DNA from: SZUA-217 sp964194555
GTDB lineage: Bacteria; Actinomycetota; Acidimicrobiia; Spongiisociales; ZC4RG35
Direction of reading: 5' to 3'
Assembly (NCBI GenBank): GCA_964194555.1
Contig: CAXMMT010000010.1
Location: forward strand, 4,289 to 68,288
Length of the DNA stretch: 64,000 bases
Under the pieces are notes generated by a model, which did not search any database, was not told where the DNA came from, and worked only from the letters and a program-made list of their open reading frames with translations. The translations under genes and the position numbers were made by a program. Shown here one piece after another: positions 26,963-35,027 of this stretch (its first letter is position 1; each line of letters opens with the position of its first letter).

Positions 26963-28846
26963 ATGAGAAGAAGCTACTCCCGTCTTGAACAGCCACTTGT
27001 GAGAGAAAACGGCGACCTCCGGCCTGCCAGCTTCGAGGAGGCGATTGAGAAGACTGCAGTCGGGTTGAGCCCGCACCAGGGCGACTCCTTTGGCTTGTTC
27101 AGTTGCTCGAAGGCAACCAACGAGACTAACTACATGGCCCAGAAGTTTGCCAGGCTCGTGATGAGCAGCAACAACATCGATAGCTGCAACCGTACTTGAC
27201 ACGCTCCATCCGTCGTCGGTCTGGCGGCAGTGTTCGGAGCGGGTGGGGGCACATGCTCCTATCGGGAGATCGAGGAGACCGATCTCATCATCATGTGGGG
27301 TTCCAACGCGCGCGAAGCCCACCCCATCTTCTTTCATCATGTCCTCAAAGGAGTGCGCAACGGTGCCCGGATGTTTGCCATCGACCCACGGCGCACTTCG
27401 TCGGCAGCGTGGGCCGACGTCTGGCTGGGCATCGACGTCGGATCTGACATCGCCCTGGCCAATGCGGTGGGCAGGGAGATCATCCACCGTGGACTGACGA
27501 ACCAGGAGTTCATCGACGAGGCCACCGAGGGGTTCGACGACTACGCCGCGTCGGTTGAGGAATACACCCTCGAGAAGGCCGAGGAGATCACCGGCGTCCC
27601 GGCCGAGGCAATAGGCCAACTCGCCCACGAGTACGCCCAGGCCAAGACCGCCCAGATCTGTTGGACGCTCGGGATCACTGAACATCACACCGGCACCGAC
27701 AATGTCCTTGCCCTGATCAACCTCGCCCTGCTCACCGGCCACGTCGGTCGATATGGGTCCGGGTTGGTTCCGCTGAGGGGTCAGAACAACGTGCAGGGCG
27801 GCGGCGATATGGGCGCTCTGCCCAACAAACTTCCTGGTTTTCAGGACGTAGAGGATGACGCGAAGAGGGCGAGATTCGAGGCGGTATGGGGTGCCGAGAT
27901 TCCGGCAAAGGCCGGCAAGCACATCAGTCTCATGCATGAGGCGATGGATGAGGGGGATCTCACCGCCCTCTACATCATCGGTGAGAACCCTCTCCAATCC
28001 GAAGCCGACAGCACCGAGATGCTACGACGACTCACCAACCTCGACTTCCTCGTGGTTCAGGACATCTTTCTCACCGCAACGGCGGATCTGGCCGATGTTG
28101 TGCTCCCCGCTGCCGGCTGGGGGGAGACGGAAGGGACCTTCACGTCGAGCGAACGCCGGGTGCAGAGGGTTCGCAAAGCCATTGACCCACCAGGCGAGGC
28201 TCGGGACGACATCGCCATTCTCTCGGATGTGGCACGCGCGATGGGTCATCACTGGCCCACGCTGAGCGCCGAGGAAGCCTGGGACGAGATGCGTCAACTT
28301 TCACCACTTCACGGGGGGATGAGCTATGAGCGGCTGGATGAGTCCGGAGGACTTCAGTGGCCTTGTCCCGATCTCGACCATCCTGGCTCGCTCTTCCTCC
28401 ACGGCCGTCTCTGGGAGAGACCCATCTCCGGTCGCCGTGCACCGTTTCACGCGGTTGAGGATGTCCCACCGGCGGACACCCTGACGGAGGAGTTTCCGAT
28501 CCGTCTCACCACGGGGCGACGTCTCGACTCCTTCAACACAGGCGTGCAGACGGGCCGTTACTCCTCACCCCGGAGAATTCCAGGCGTACTCGACCTGTCA
28601 CCGGAGGACGGAGCGTCCCTCGGAGTCTCTGAGGGAGATGATGTGACCGTTACCTCCCGCCGGGGAAGTCTCGAGGCTCCGGTTCGCTTCGACCGTTCCC
28701 TTCGTCCTGGTTTGGCTTTCATGTCGGTCCATTTCCCCGACGATGTCGATGTAAACGTCCTCACCCTCGATACCTGGGATCCGAAATCGGGCACGGCCGA
28801 ATTCAAGGCAACAGCCATCAGGGTCGAACCTCTGGTTTCCGTCTGA
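26963..28846 (+). CDS. fdhA: selenocysteine-containing formate dehydrogenase catalytic subunit, molybdopterin domains only
   Basis: One 627-residue protein is obtained if the TGA at 27197-27199 is read as selenocysteine (residue 79). The start at ATG 26963 follows GAGGAGGTGA. Around the TGA the residues are NNIDSCNRT-U-HAPSVVGLA, matching the Sec-His active site of formate dehydrogenases; a conventional reading would split the gene in two. RGQNNVQGGGDMGALPN is the bis-MGD/active-site arginine region, and the C-terminal third (TTGRRLDSFNTGVQTGRY onward) is the molydopterin-dinucleotide-binding domain. The [4Fe-4S] N-terminal domain normally fused here is absent and is encoded at 30612-31475. 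It oxidises formate to CO2 in the cytoplasm with FdhB. Its stop shares a base with the fdhB ATG. Confidence 0.9.
27197..27199 (+). other. in-frame TGA read as selenocysteine
   Basis: The TGA lies exactly where formate dehydrogenases carry the Mo-ligating Sec or Cys, before the invariant histidine. The frame stays open and homologous on both sides for hundreds of codons, and no other base change is needed. A SECIS-like hairpin follows at the standard distance. Confidence 0.88.
27212..27228 (+). promoter_or_regulatory. bacterial SECIS hairpin
   Basis: Immediately after the TGA the RNA can fold as GUCGUC (27212-27217), loop GGUCU (27218-27222), GGCGGC (27223-27228): six pairs including two G-U. 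The loop starts 18 bases after the TGA, the same spacing and the same GGUCU loop that I recall for the E. coli fdhF element, which is bound by SelB. Elongation through the TGA needs selA, selB, selC and selD, none of which is in this window. Confidence 0.8.
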
Positions 28847-30615
28847 TGGATCTTCGCGCGCTTCTCGATCGTCCCACGGAAACGGAGCGTCAGGCCGTGG
28901 ATGACCTTCTCGGTCCGGGAGATGAGTTCAATGGTCGGGTCGCCTATGGAGGCCAGGAGGCACGGGCGCAGAGACACATGCTCTTGCCCGCGCTTCATGC
29001 TGTACAGGACGCCACCGGATCGGTGAGCCGGGGGGCGCTCGGCTACATCTCGGAACGGCTCACCATCCCACCCGCCGACGCATACGGTGTTGCCACCTTC
29101 TACTCCCTGTTCGACACCGACCAGCCAGGAGGGACAGCCATCCATGTCTGTGATGACATTGTCTGCTCCCAGTATGGGGCTGAGGATCTGATGCAGACAC
29201 TGGAGGGTTCCGGGCTCGCCTGGGAGGCAAGCCCCTGTCTCGGCCAGTGTGAGCGTGCACCGGCGGTGATGTTTCACCAGCCCGGCGAGGGTTATGGGAA
29301 CGCCGCCCCGGTCGACTCCGACACGGTCGACAATGTCATCTTCGATGAGCTTCCACCAGGTGCGGTTCACCAGGATCCATCTCAACTGCGACTGCTGAGA
29401 CGGATCGGCCGTGTCGATCCGACCAGCCTCGAGGCCTATCGGGAGTCCGGCGGATATCAGACTCTGACCCGGGCGATCGAGCTCGGTCCTGAGGGTGTCA
29501 TCTCAGCTCTGGACCAATCTGGCCTGAAGGGCCGGGGTGGGGCCGCCTTTCCGATTGGCGTCAAGTGGCGGGGGGTGGCGGATGCGCCAGGACCGATCAA
29601 GTACGTCATAGCAAACGGTGACGAGTCCGAGCCGGGTACCTTCAAGGACCGTCTTCTGATGGAGGGCGACCCGTTTGCCGTCGTTGAGGCGATGACGATA
29701 TATGGCTTCGCCACCGGCTCCACCAGGGGATACATCTACGTGCGCGGCGAGTATCCAACCGCTGAGAAACGTCTTCGAGATGCCATCGTCATGGCAGCGA
29801 AGACCGGCCTGCTCGGCACGGACGTGGCCGGTGCCGGTTTCGACTTCGATCTCGAAGTGAGAAGAGGCGCCGGCGCCTACATCTGTGGTGAGGAGACGGC
29901 TTTGTTTGCCTCGATCGAAGGCTATCGGGGCGAGCCCAGGCAGAAACCGCCCTTCCCCACCCAGCATGGTGTGTTTGGAAAGCCCACCGGGATCAACAAC
30001 ATCGAGACGCTGCTGGCAACGCTCGAGGTCATCACGGTCGGAGCCGACGAGTTCGCTCAGGTGGGAACCAAGCACTCCACGGGTCCCAAGCTGTTCTGCG
30101 TTTCCGGTGCGATTGAGAAGCCGGGCGTGTTCGAGGTTCCATTCGGCATCACATTGGGAGAGATCATGGCTCTGGCAGGTGGTGTGAAAAACGGGCTCGG
30201 ATTAGGCGCCGTTCTTCTCGGAGGCGCCGCCGGGGTGTTTGTCGATTCCTCTTCTCTAGAAATGCCGCTGACTTTTGAGGACACACGGGAAGCTGGGGCC
30301 ACTCTGGGGTCGGGTGCGGTGATCGTCTTCGATGAGAACTGTGACTTTGGCCCCGTGTTGAGACGCATCGCCCGGTTCTTCAGTGACGAGTCGTGCGGCC
30401 AATGTGTCCCCTGTCGGATCGGAACCGTTCGCCAGTCCGAGTCGCTGGCCCGACTTGGCGCCGGTGAGACTTTCGGGACTGTTGCCGATGAGTTGGAGCG
30501 TCTCGACGATCTGGCCAGGGTGATGACTGACGCCTCGATCTGTGGACTGGGTCAGACGGCGTCCTCGGCGATTCAGTCGGCGATTCGTCTTCAGCTTCGG
30601 GGAGCACCGGCATGA
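28846..30615 (+). CDS. fdhB: NAD-dependent formate dehydrogenase beta subunit (NuoE-NuoF fusion)
   Basis: A 589-residue diaphorase subunit. The N-terminal 160 residues are NuoE/thioredoxin-like with [2Fe-2S] ligands in HVCDDIVC and SPCLGQCERAP. The rest is NuoF-like: GRGGAAFPIGVKW and ANGDESEPGTFKDR (FMN and NAD site), GAGAYICGEETALFASIEG, and the [4Fe-4S] ligands in ESCGQCVPCRIGT plus a cysteine in DASICGLGQ. It passes electrons from formate via FMN to NAD+. It is coupled at both ends: 1-base overlap with fdhA and ATGA overlap with the next gene. All cofactor motifs look intact. Confidence 0.9.
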   Translation: MDLRALLDRPTETERQAVDDLLGPGDEFNGRVAYGGQEARAQRHMLLPALHAVQDATGSVSRGALGYISERLTIPPADAYGVATFYSLFDTDQPGGTAIHVCDDIVCSQYGAEDLMQTLEGSGLAWEASPCLGQCERAPAVMFHQPGEGYGNAAPVDSDTVDNVIFDELPPGAVHQDPSQLRLLRRIGRVDPTSLEAYRESGGYQTLTRAIELGPEGVISALDQSGLKGRGGAAFPIGVKWRGVADAPGPIKYVIANGDESEPGTFKDRLLMEGDPFAVVEAMTIYGFATGSTRGYIYVRGEYPTAEKRLRDAIVMAAKTGLLGTDVAGAGFDFDLEVRRGAGAYICGEETALFASIEGYRGEPRQKPPFPTQHGVFGKPTGINNIETLLATLEVITVGADEFAQVGTKHSTGPKLFCVSGAIEKPGVFEVPFGITLGEIMALAGGVKNGLGLGAVLLGGAAGVFVDSSSLEMPLTFEDTREAGATLGSGAVIVFDENCDFGPVLRRIARFFSDESCGQCVPCRIGTVRQSESLARLGAGETFGTVADELERLDDLARVMTDASICGLGQTASSAIQSAIRLQLRGAPA

Positions 30616-31475
30616 CCCTCACCGAGCGCGAGACGTCGACGATCACTGCTCAGGTGAATGGCGAGACCGTAGAGGTGCCTGAGGGGTCGACGATTCTCGA
30701 CGCGTGTCGAGAGGTGGGACTGGATCTGCCCACCCTCTGCTACGGGCCCACGATGACAGCGGCAAACGCATGCCGTGTCTGCGTGGTCGAGCTGGAGGGT
30801 TCGCGCACGCTCGTCCCGTCTTGCTCCCGGGCTCTCGAGGATGGGATGGTGATCAGAACCGGGACGGAGCGTGCTGAGCACAGCCGTCGACTCGTTCTGG
30901 AGCTTTTGGGCTCGGCAAGCGAGCTCGACAGGTCGGGTGATCAGCTCGACTCGTGGATGCGGGCTGCGAAGGCCGAAGCAGGTCGGTTTGGCCCAAATGC
31001 GGCGACCGTGGCCACACCGCCCAAGATCGAAGACGACCTCTATGTTCGGGACTACGGCCGCTGCATCCTCTGCTACCGATGTGTGGACGCCTGTGGCGTC
31101 GAGCACCAGAACACCTTTGCCATAACGGTTGCAGGAAGGGGTTTCGATGCCCACATCGCAACTGAGTTCGACGTCGCCCTGCCTGATTCGGCATGTGTCT
31201 ACTGTGGAAACTGCATCGCAGTCTGCCCGACCGGCGCCCTTGTGGGTCGAGTGGAGTTCGACATGCGCAGAGATGACACCTGGGATGAGTCGCGTCAGGA
31301 GGTGACCAGGACGGTCTGCACCTATTGCGGTGTCGGTTGCAACCTCGACCTGCATACCCAGGACGGAGAGATCGTCAGCGTGACATCACCCCACGATCAC
31401 GACGTGACCCTCGGGAATCTGTGCATCAAGGGTCGATTTGGGTGGAGCTACGTCAGCAGCACCAAAGATGACTGA
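30612..31475 (+). CDS. detached N-terminal iron-sulfur half of the formate dehydrogenase alpha subunit
   Basis: A 287-residue iron-sulfur protein. Residues 10-80 are a plant-type [2Fe-2S] ferredoxin (Cys43, 54, 57, 71), followed by a NuoG-type histidine segment (His90). Two [4Fe-4S] clusters are ligated by Cys151/154/157/161 and 195/198/201/205. The last 50 residues (VCTYCGVGCNLDLH and LGNLCIKGRFGW) are the [4Fe-4S] entry domain of the formate dehydrogenase catalytic chain, with Cys236, 239, 243 and 271. The protein stops exactly where FdhA here begins. In most NAD-linked enzymes both parts are one polypeptide of over 900 residues. It presumably docks onto FdhA to complete the electron wire to FdhB. 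Confidence 0.87.
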   Translation: MTLTERETSTITAQVNGETVEVPEGSTILDACREVGLDLPTLCYGPTMTAANACRVCVVELEGSRTLVPSCSRALEDGMVIRTGTERAEHSRRLVLELLGSASELDRSGDQLDSWMRAAKAEAGRFGPNAATVATPPKIEDDLYVRDYGRCILCYRCVDACGVEHQNTFAITVAGRGFDAHIATEFDVALPDSACVYCGNCIAVCPTGALVGRVEFDMRRDDTWDESRQEVTRTVCTYCGVGCNLDLHTQDGEIVSVTSPHDHDVTLGNLCIKGRFGWSYVSSTKDD

Positions 31476-32277
31476 CCAGGTCACTACCCATAGGGTCCTT
31501 CGATTCCGGGGCGATGCAGTAGTTGTCGAGGACGATCTGGTCGTTGAGGAACCCGTCGAGATACGGCTAGAGGGCGTGCCTCTGGCGGTTGTCATGCGGA
31601 CTCCAGGTGATGATGCTGATCTGATACTCGGCTTTGCCATCACCGAGGGGATCGTTCCCGGCCCTGAGGCGGTCTCCAACGTGCGATCGCTTGGCGACGG
31701 CCGGTGGAGTCTCGATCTGGCAGATGGGTTCTCGGTCGACCCTGAGCAGTTCAAGCGCAATTTCTATGCGACGTCGTCGTGTGGTGTTTGCGGGAAGGCT
31801 TCGATAGACGCGATCCGGGTGGCGGGTTCGCGACCATCTCCGGGCCCTGTGGTCGACGCCGAAACGATCCTCGCACTGCCACCGCTTCTTCTCGAGCGTC
31901 AGGCTGCCTTTCGCTCGACCGGCGGTCTTCATGCAGCTGCCGCTTTTGACCCTTCCGGTGTGATCGTGGCCGTCCGCGAGGACATAGGCCGTCACAACGC
32001 GGTCGACAAGGTTGTCGGCCATCTCGCCAGCGAAGGCTGGCCGCTCCCGTCGCTGGGCCTGATCGTCTCCGGGCGGGTGTCGTTTGAGATCGTGCAGAAG
32101 GCGGCCGTGGCCGGGATCTCGCTGCTGTGCGGTGTTTCGGCAGCATCCAGTCTCGCCGTCGAACTGGGCGAGGAATTCGGGATGACTGTGGTCGGGTTTC
32201 TCCGCGACGGAGGGTTCACGGTGTACTGCGGTGAGGAACGGATCAGCGGCCTAGGGGAGCGGTTCGGCCTCGAATAG
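31468..32277 (+). CDS. fdhD: formate dehydrogenase accessory sulfurtransferase
   Basis: A 269-residue FdhD protein, needed to sulfurate the molybdenum cofactor for insertion into formate dehydrogenase. Start ATG 31468 overlaps the previous gene by eight bases. The Cys-loop FYATSSCGVCGKASIDAI carries the CxxC that shuttles sulfur from IscS. The segments TGGLHAAAAF, REDIGRHNAVDKVVG and SGRVSFEIVQKAAVAGI are family hallmarks. It is the fourth gene of the fdh operon, and its 3' end overlaps the convergent META-domain gene by 27 bases. Confidence 0.92.
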   Translation: MTDQVTTHRVLRFRGDAVVVEDDLVVEEPVEIRLEGVPLAVVMRTPGDDADLILGFAITEGIVPGPEAVSNVRSLGDGRWSLDLADGFSVDPEQFKRNFYATSSCGVCGKASIDAIRVAGSRPSPGPVVDAETILALPPLLLERQAAFRSTGGLHAAAAFDPSGVIVAVREDIGRHNAVDKVVGHLASEGWPLPSLGLIVSGRVSFEIVQKAAVAGISLLCGVSAASSLAVELGEEFGMTVVGFLRDGGFTVYCGEERISGLGERFGLE

Positions 32278-32805
32278 GAACTGGCCTTCGGAGTTCCGGA
32301 GGTGGAAGCTTTCTCGAATGATCACCCACCGTCCCGCCTGAAGGAGCAGATCGATGTGCTCCTCCTCCTGTTCCATGACGGCCTCGTCCTCGCAGGCGAT
32401 CTCGGTCCAGGTGAGTTCGTTGAGCATGATCACCTGACCGTCGTTGACGTCGGGTACACCTGACTCGAACTCGTCGTAGGCGCCTTCGGTTTCCCAGGTT
32501 CCTTGGTAGTCGTTGCAGCCGGTTGTCCCCGAGACCGTCCCATCTGCTGCGAATGCGATCGTGATCTCGGTTTTCCAGACATTGGTGAAGCTCCCGGAAG
32601 GCAGGATGTAGTTGGTGACGTTCCAATCGGTCCCGGCGAGTTCAGGAGCGGGCACTGCGTTTTGCGTGGCCGTTGACGGTGGCGCCGTAACGGCAGCGAC
32701 GGCCGCTGGGGCAGCTGTTGTGGTGGGCTCATCGGAGGTAGCTGCTTCACCGCAAGCTGCCAGAGTGATGGTGACCGCAATCACGCTTACCCATCGTGAG
32801 CTCAT
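32251..32805 (-). CDS. META-domain lipoprotein
   Basis: A 184-residue secreted lipoprotein: signal peptide with lipobox LAAC at about residues 15-18, then a Thr/Ala-rich linker and, from about residue 57, a META domain (LAGTDWNVTNYI, TTGCNDYQGTWE, later RWVIIRESFHL). META domains (HslJ-like) are found in envelope-stress and resistance proteins, but no enzymatic role is established. The 3' end overlaps fdhD on the other strand. A palindromic repeat element lies 10 bases upstream of its start, so its promoter must be within or very near that element. Confidence 0.75.
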   Translation of the reverse strand: MSSRWVSVIAVTITLAACGEAATSDEPTTTAAPAAVAAVTAPPSTATQNAVPAPELAGTDWNVTNYILPSGSFTNVWKTEITIAFAADGTVSGTTGCNDYQGTWETEGAYDEFESGVPDVNDGQVIMLNELTWTEIACEDEAVMEQEEEHIDLLLQAGRWVIIRESFHLRNSEGQFLFEAEPLP

Positions 32806-32815
32806 TTGGCCAAGC

Positions 32816-32978
32816 TAGTGGCCTGTCGCCCCAATAGCTACGCGATCTCACCGGCCCTCGACGTCCCTGGCGGCGTCCTCCGCCTCGACGCAGCTACGGC
32901 TGCGCCTTCGTTGTGCGTTCTGGCCAGATGACGTCGATGACTCGGTGACACCGCGATCAATTGAGCGACAGACCACTA
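32816..32978. repeat. palindromic MITE-like element, full copy
   Basis: A 163-base fold-back element. Its left end TAGTGGCCTGTCGCCCCAAT is a near inverted repeat of its right end (reverse complement TAGTGGTCTGTCGCTCAATT). The exact centre is a perfect hairpin, CGCAGC-TACG-GCTGCG at 32889-32904, and parts of the arms between also pair. Both ends carry TA, as expected if insertion was at a TA dinucleotide. There is no coding frame. The right half recurs at 38208-38290. It ends one base before the fhs stop codon. Confidence 0.65.
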
Positions 32979-32979
32979 T

Positions 32980-34749
32980 TCAAAACAACCCGACGACGTT
33001 GCCTTCCTTGTCGATGTCCACCTGCATGTATGCGGGCTTGGTACCGAGACCGGGCATGGTTCTCATCTCTCCGAGAAGGGGGTAGATGAATCCGGCGCCG
33101 ACTGAGGCTCTCACTTCCCTGACCGGAATCGTGAATCCCTTCGGAGCGCCTTTCAACGTCGGATCGTGACTGATCGACAGATGGGTTTTCGCCATGCAGA
33201 TCGGCAGGTATCCGAATCCTGCCTCCTCGAAGTCGGCGATCTGTCTTTCGGCTTTGGTTGAGTATTCGACCTCGCCCGCCCCGTAGACGTTCTTGGCGAT
33301 GGTTTCGATCTTGGTCTTGATGGATTGATCCAGCGGATACAGATACTTGAAGTCACCGGGCTGATCGCAAGCCTCGACCACGGCTTCAGCCAATTCCAGA
33401 GCACCGCTACCACCCTCGGCATGGTGGTCGGTGGTCACAGCGGCCGTTGCTCCGGCAGCGAGCGAGATCTCCTTGATTAGATCGTGCTCATGTTTCGAGT
33501 CGGTGGGGAACCGGTTGATGGCCACTACCAGGGGCACACCGAAGCTCCGGGCTGATGCAATATGAGACTTCAAGTTGGCCATGCCCGCCCGCAGCAGCGG
33601 AAGGTTCTCTTCGGTGTAGGCCGGGTCGAGGGGGCGACCGGCAACCACCTTGGGACCGCCGCCGTGGGTCTTCAGCGCCCTGACCGTCGCCACCATGACG
33701 ACACAGTCCGGTTTCAGCCCTGATACCCGGCATTTGATGTCGAAGAACTTCTCCATGCCCATGTCGGCGCCGAAACCGGACTCCGTGACGACATAGTCAC
33801 CGAGATGAAGGGCCATCCGGTCGGCAAGGATCGACGAGTTGCCGTGGGCGATGTGGGCGAAGGGCCCGGCGTGGACAAAGGCAGCCTGGCCTTCCAGAGT
33901 CTGCATCAGGGTGGGGTGCAAAGTCTCCCGCATCAGTACGGCGACCGCACCTGCGACTCCAAGGTCCTCGAGGGTTATCGGCGTCCCGTCCTTGGCCGAG
34001 CCGATGACCACTCGCCCGCACCGATCTCGGAGGTTCTTCAAGGCGGAGGCGTAGTCGGCACCGTCTACCAGGGCGAGAATTGCCATTAGCTCGCTGGTGG
34101 CTGTGATGTCGTAGCCACTCTCTCGTGGTCGTCCATCAGCTGATCCGCCCAGGCCGAGCACAATGTTGCGGAGCGCCCGATCGTTCACATCCACCACCCG
34201 GCGCCAGCTGATTTTGTCCGGGTCGATGGCGAGTCGTTTCAGCCCCAACTCTTCCAATCGCTCATCGGTGAGCCGGCCTTCGTGATACCAGCGGGCATCG
34301 ATGGCGGCCGCCACTAGATTGTGCGCCACTGTGATGGCATGCATGTCGCCGGTGAGGTGGAGATTGAACTCGTCCATCGGGACGACCTGGCTGTAGCCCC
34401 CTCCCGCGGCCCCGCCCTTGATACCGAAAGTGGGGCCCATACTGGGCTGTCGGATGCATGCAATCGAACGATGTCCGAGAATCCCCAGCCCTTGCACAAG
34501 ACCGATCGCAGTGGTGGTCTTGCCTTCGCCGAGCGGTGTTGGGGTGATCGCGGTCACGTCGATGTACTTGCCCTTCGGGTTGGACCCGATTCTTCGCAGG
34601 GCGTCCAGATGGATCTTCGCCTTGGTGTCCCCGTAGGGAATGACGTCGCTCTCCTCGAGACCGACATCGAGGGCGATCTCGGTGATGGGTCGTACGTCGG
34701 CGGTGCGAGCGATCTCCAGATCACTGGGGAACGAAGGGTCAGAACTCAA
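32980..34749 (-). CDS. fhs: formate-tetrahydrofolate ligase
   Basis: A 589-residue enzyme that joins formate to tetrahydrofolate with ATP, giving 10-formyl-THF, or runs backwards to release formate and ATP. P-loop TPTPLGEGKTTTAIGL, RQPSMGPTFGIKGGAAGGGY, NLHLTGDMHAITVAHNL and TESGFGADMGMEKFFDIKCR are all present and the length is normal. No ATG exists near the N-terminus, so the start is the TTG at 34749, with GGAG about ten bases upstream. Placed between fdh and sox operons, it probably converts sarcosine-derived one-carbon units to formate for oxidation. Confidence 0.93.
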   Translation of the reverse strand: MSSDPSFPSDLEIARTADVRPITEIALDVGLEESDVIPYGDTKAKIHLDALRRIGSNPKGKYIDVTAITPTPLGEGKTTTAIGLVQGLGILGHRSIACIRQPSMGPTFGIKGGAAGGGYSQVVPMDEFNLHLTGDMHAITVAHNLVAAAIDARWYHEGRLTDERLEELGLKRLAIDPDKISWRRVVDVNDRALRNIVLGLGGSADGRPRESGYDITATSELMAILALVDGADYASALKNLRDRCGRVVIGSAKDGTPITLEDLGVAGAVAVLMRETLHPTLMQTLEGQAAFVHAGPFAHIAHGNSSILADRMALHLGDYVVTESGFGADMGMEKFFDIKCRVSGLKPDCVVMVATVRALKTHGGGPKVVAGRPLDPAYTEENLPLLRAGMANLKSHIASARSFGVPLVVAINRFPTDSKHEHDLIKEISLAAGATAAVTTDHHAEGGSGALELAEAVVEACDQPGDFKYLYPLDQSIKTKIETIAKNVYGAGEVEYSTKAERQIADFEEAGFGYLPICMAKTHLSISHDPTLKGAPKGFTIPVREVRASVGAGFIYPLLGEMRTMPGLGTKPAYMQVDIDKEGNVVGLF

Positions 34750-34816
34750 TGTCTCTCATCTCCTCGCGAGTGCGTTGCCACGAAGCGGCGGTTTACGACA
34801 CTACTTGTCGATCAGA

Positions 34817-34978
34817 TCAAAGACTGCTGATGCCGAATCGGTCAAGAAGTGCGGCTTCGAGGAATGACGCCAGGTCGCCCCATTCGTCGCTCTCATCCAG
34901 TGGGTGTTCGTCGTAGACGGCATAGGTGGAGTCGATTGCAACCGGATCGTGGACCGATTCTGATTCCATCCAAGTCAT
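34817..34978 (-). CDS. possible small acidic protein
   Basis: A 53-residue frame upstream of fhs in the same orientation (MTWMESESVHDPVAIDST at the start, then an Asp/Glu-rich middle and a helical end LASFLEAALLDRFG). No ribosome-binding site is obvious and no family is recognised. It occupies most of the 280-base gap between fhs and the DUF222 remnant. It may be a real leader or small protein, or chance. Confidence 0.25.
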   Translation of the reverse strand: MTWMESESVHDPVAIDSTYAVYDEHPLDESDEWGDLASFLEAALLDRFGISSL

Positions 34979-35027
34979 GATCGATACGGTGATGCAAGGA
35001 TCTGACGCCTCGCCATCGAACTAGGCG

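Noticed and set aside
27197..27230. Two separate genes (a short 78-residue one and a second starting at a GTG at 27230) instead of one formate dehydrogenase
   Set aside because: Frame, homology and the SECIS hairpin show that the TGA is a Sec codon; the GTG at 27230 has no ribosome-binding site.
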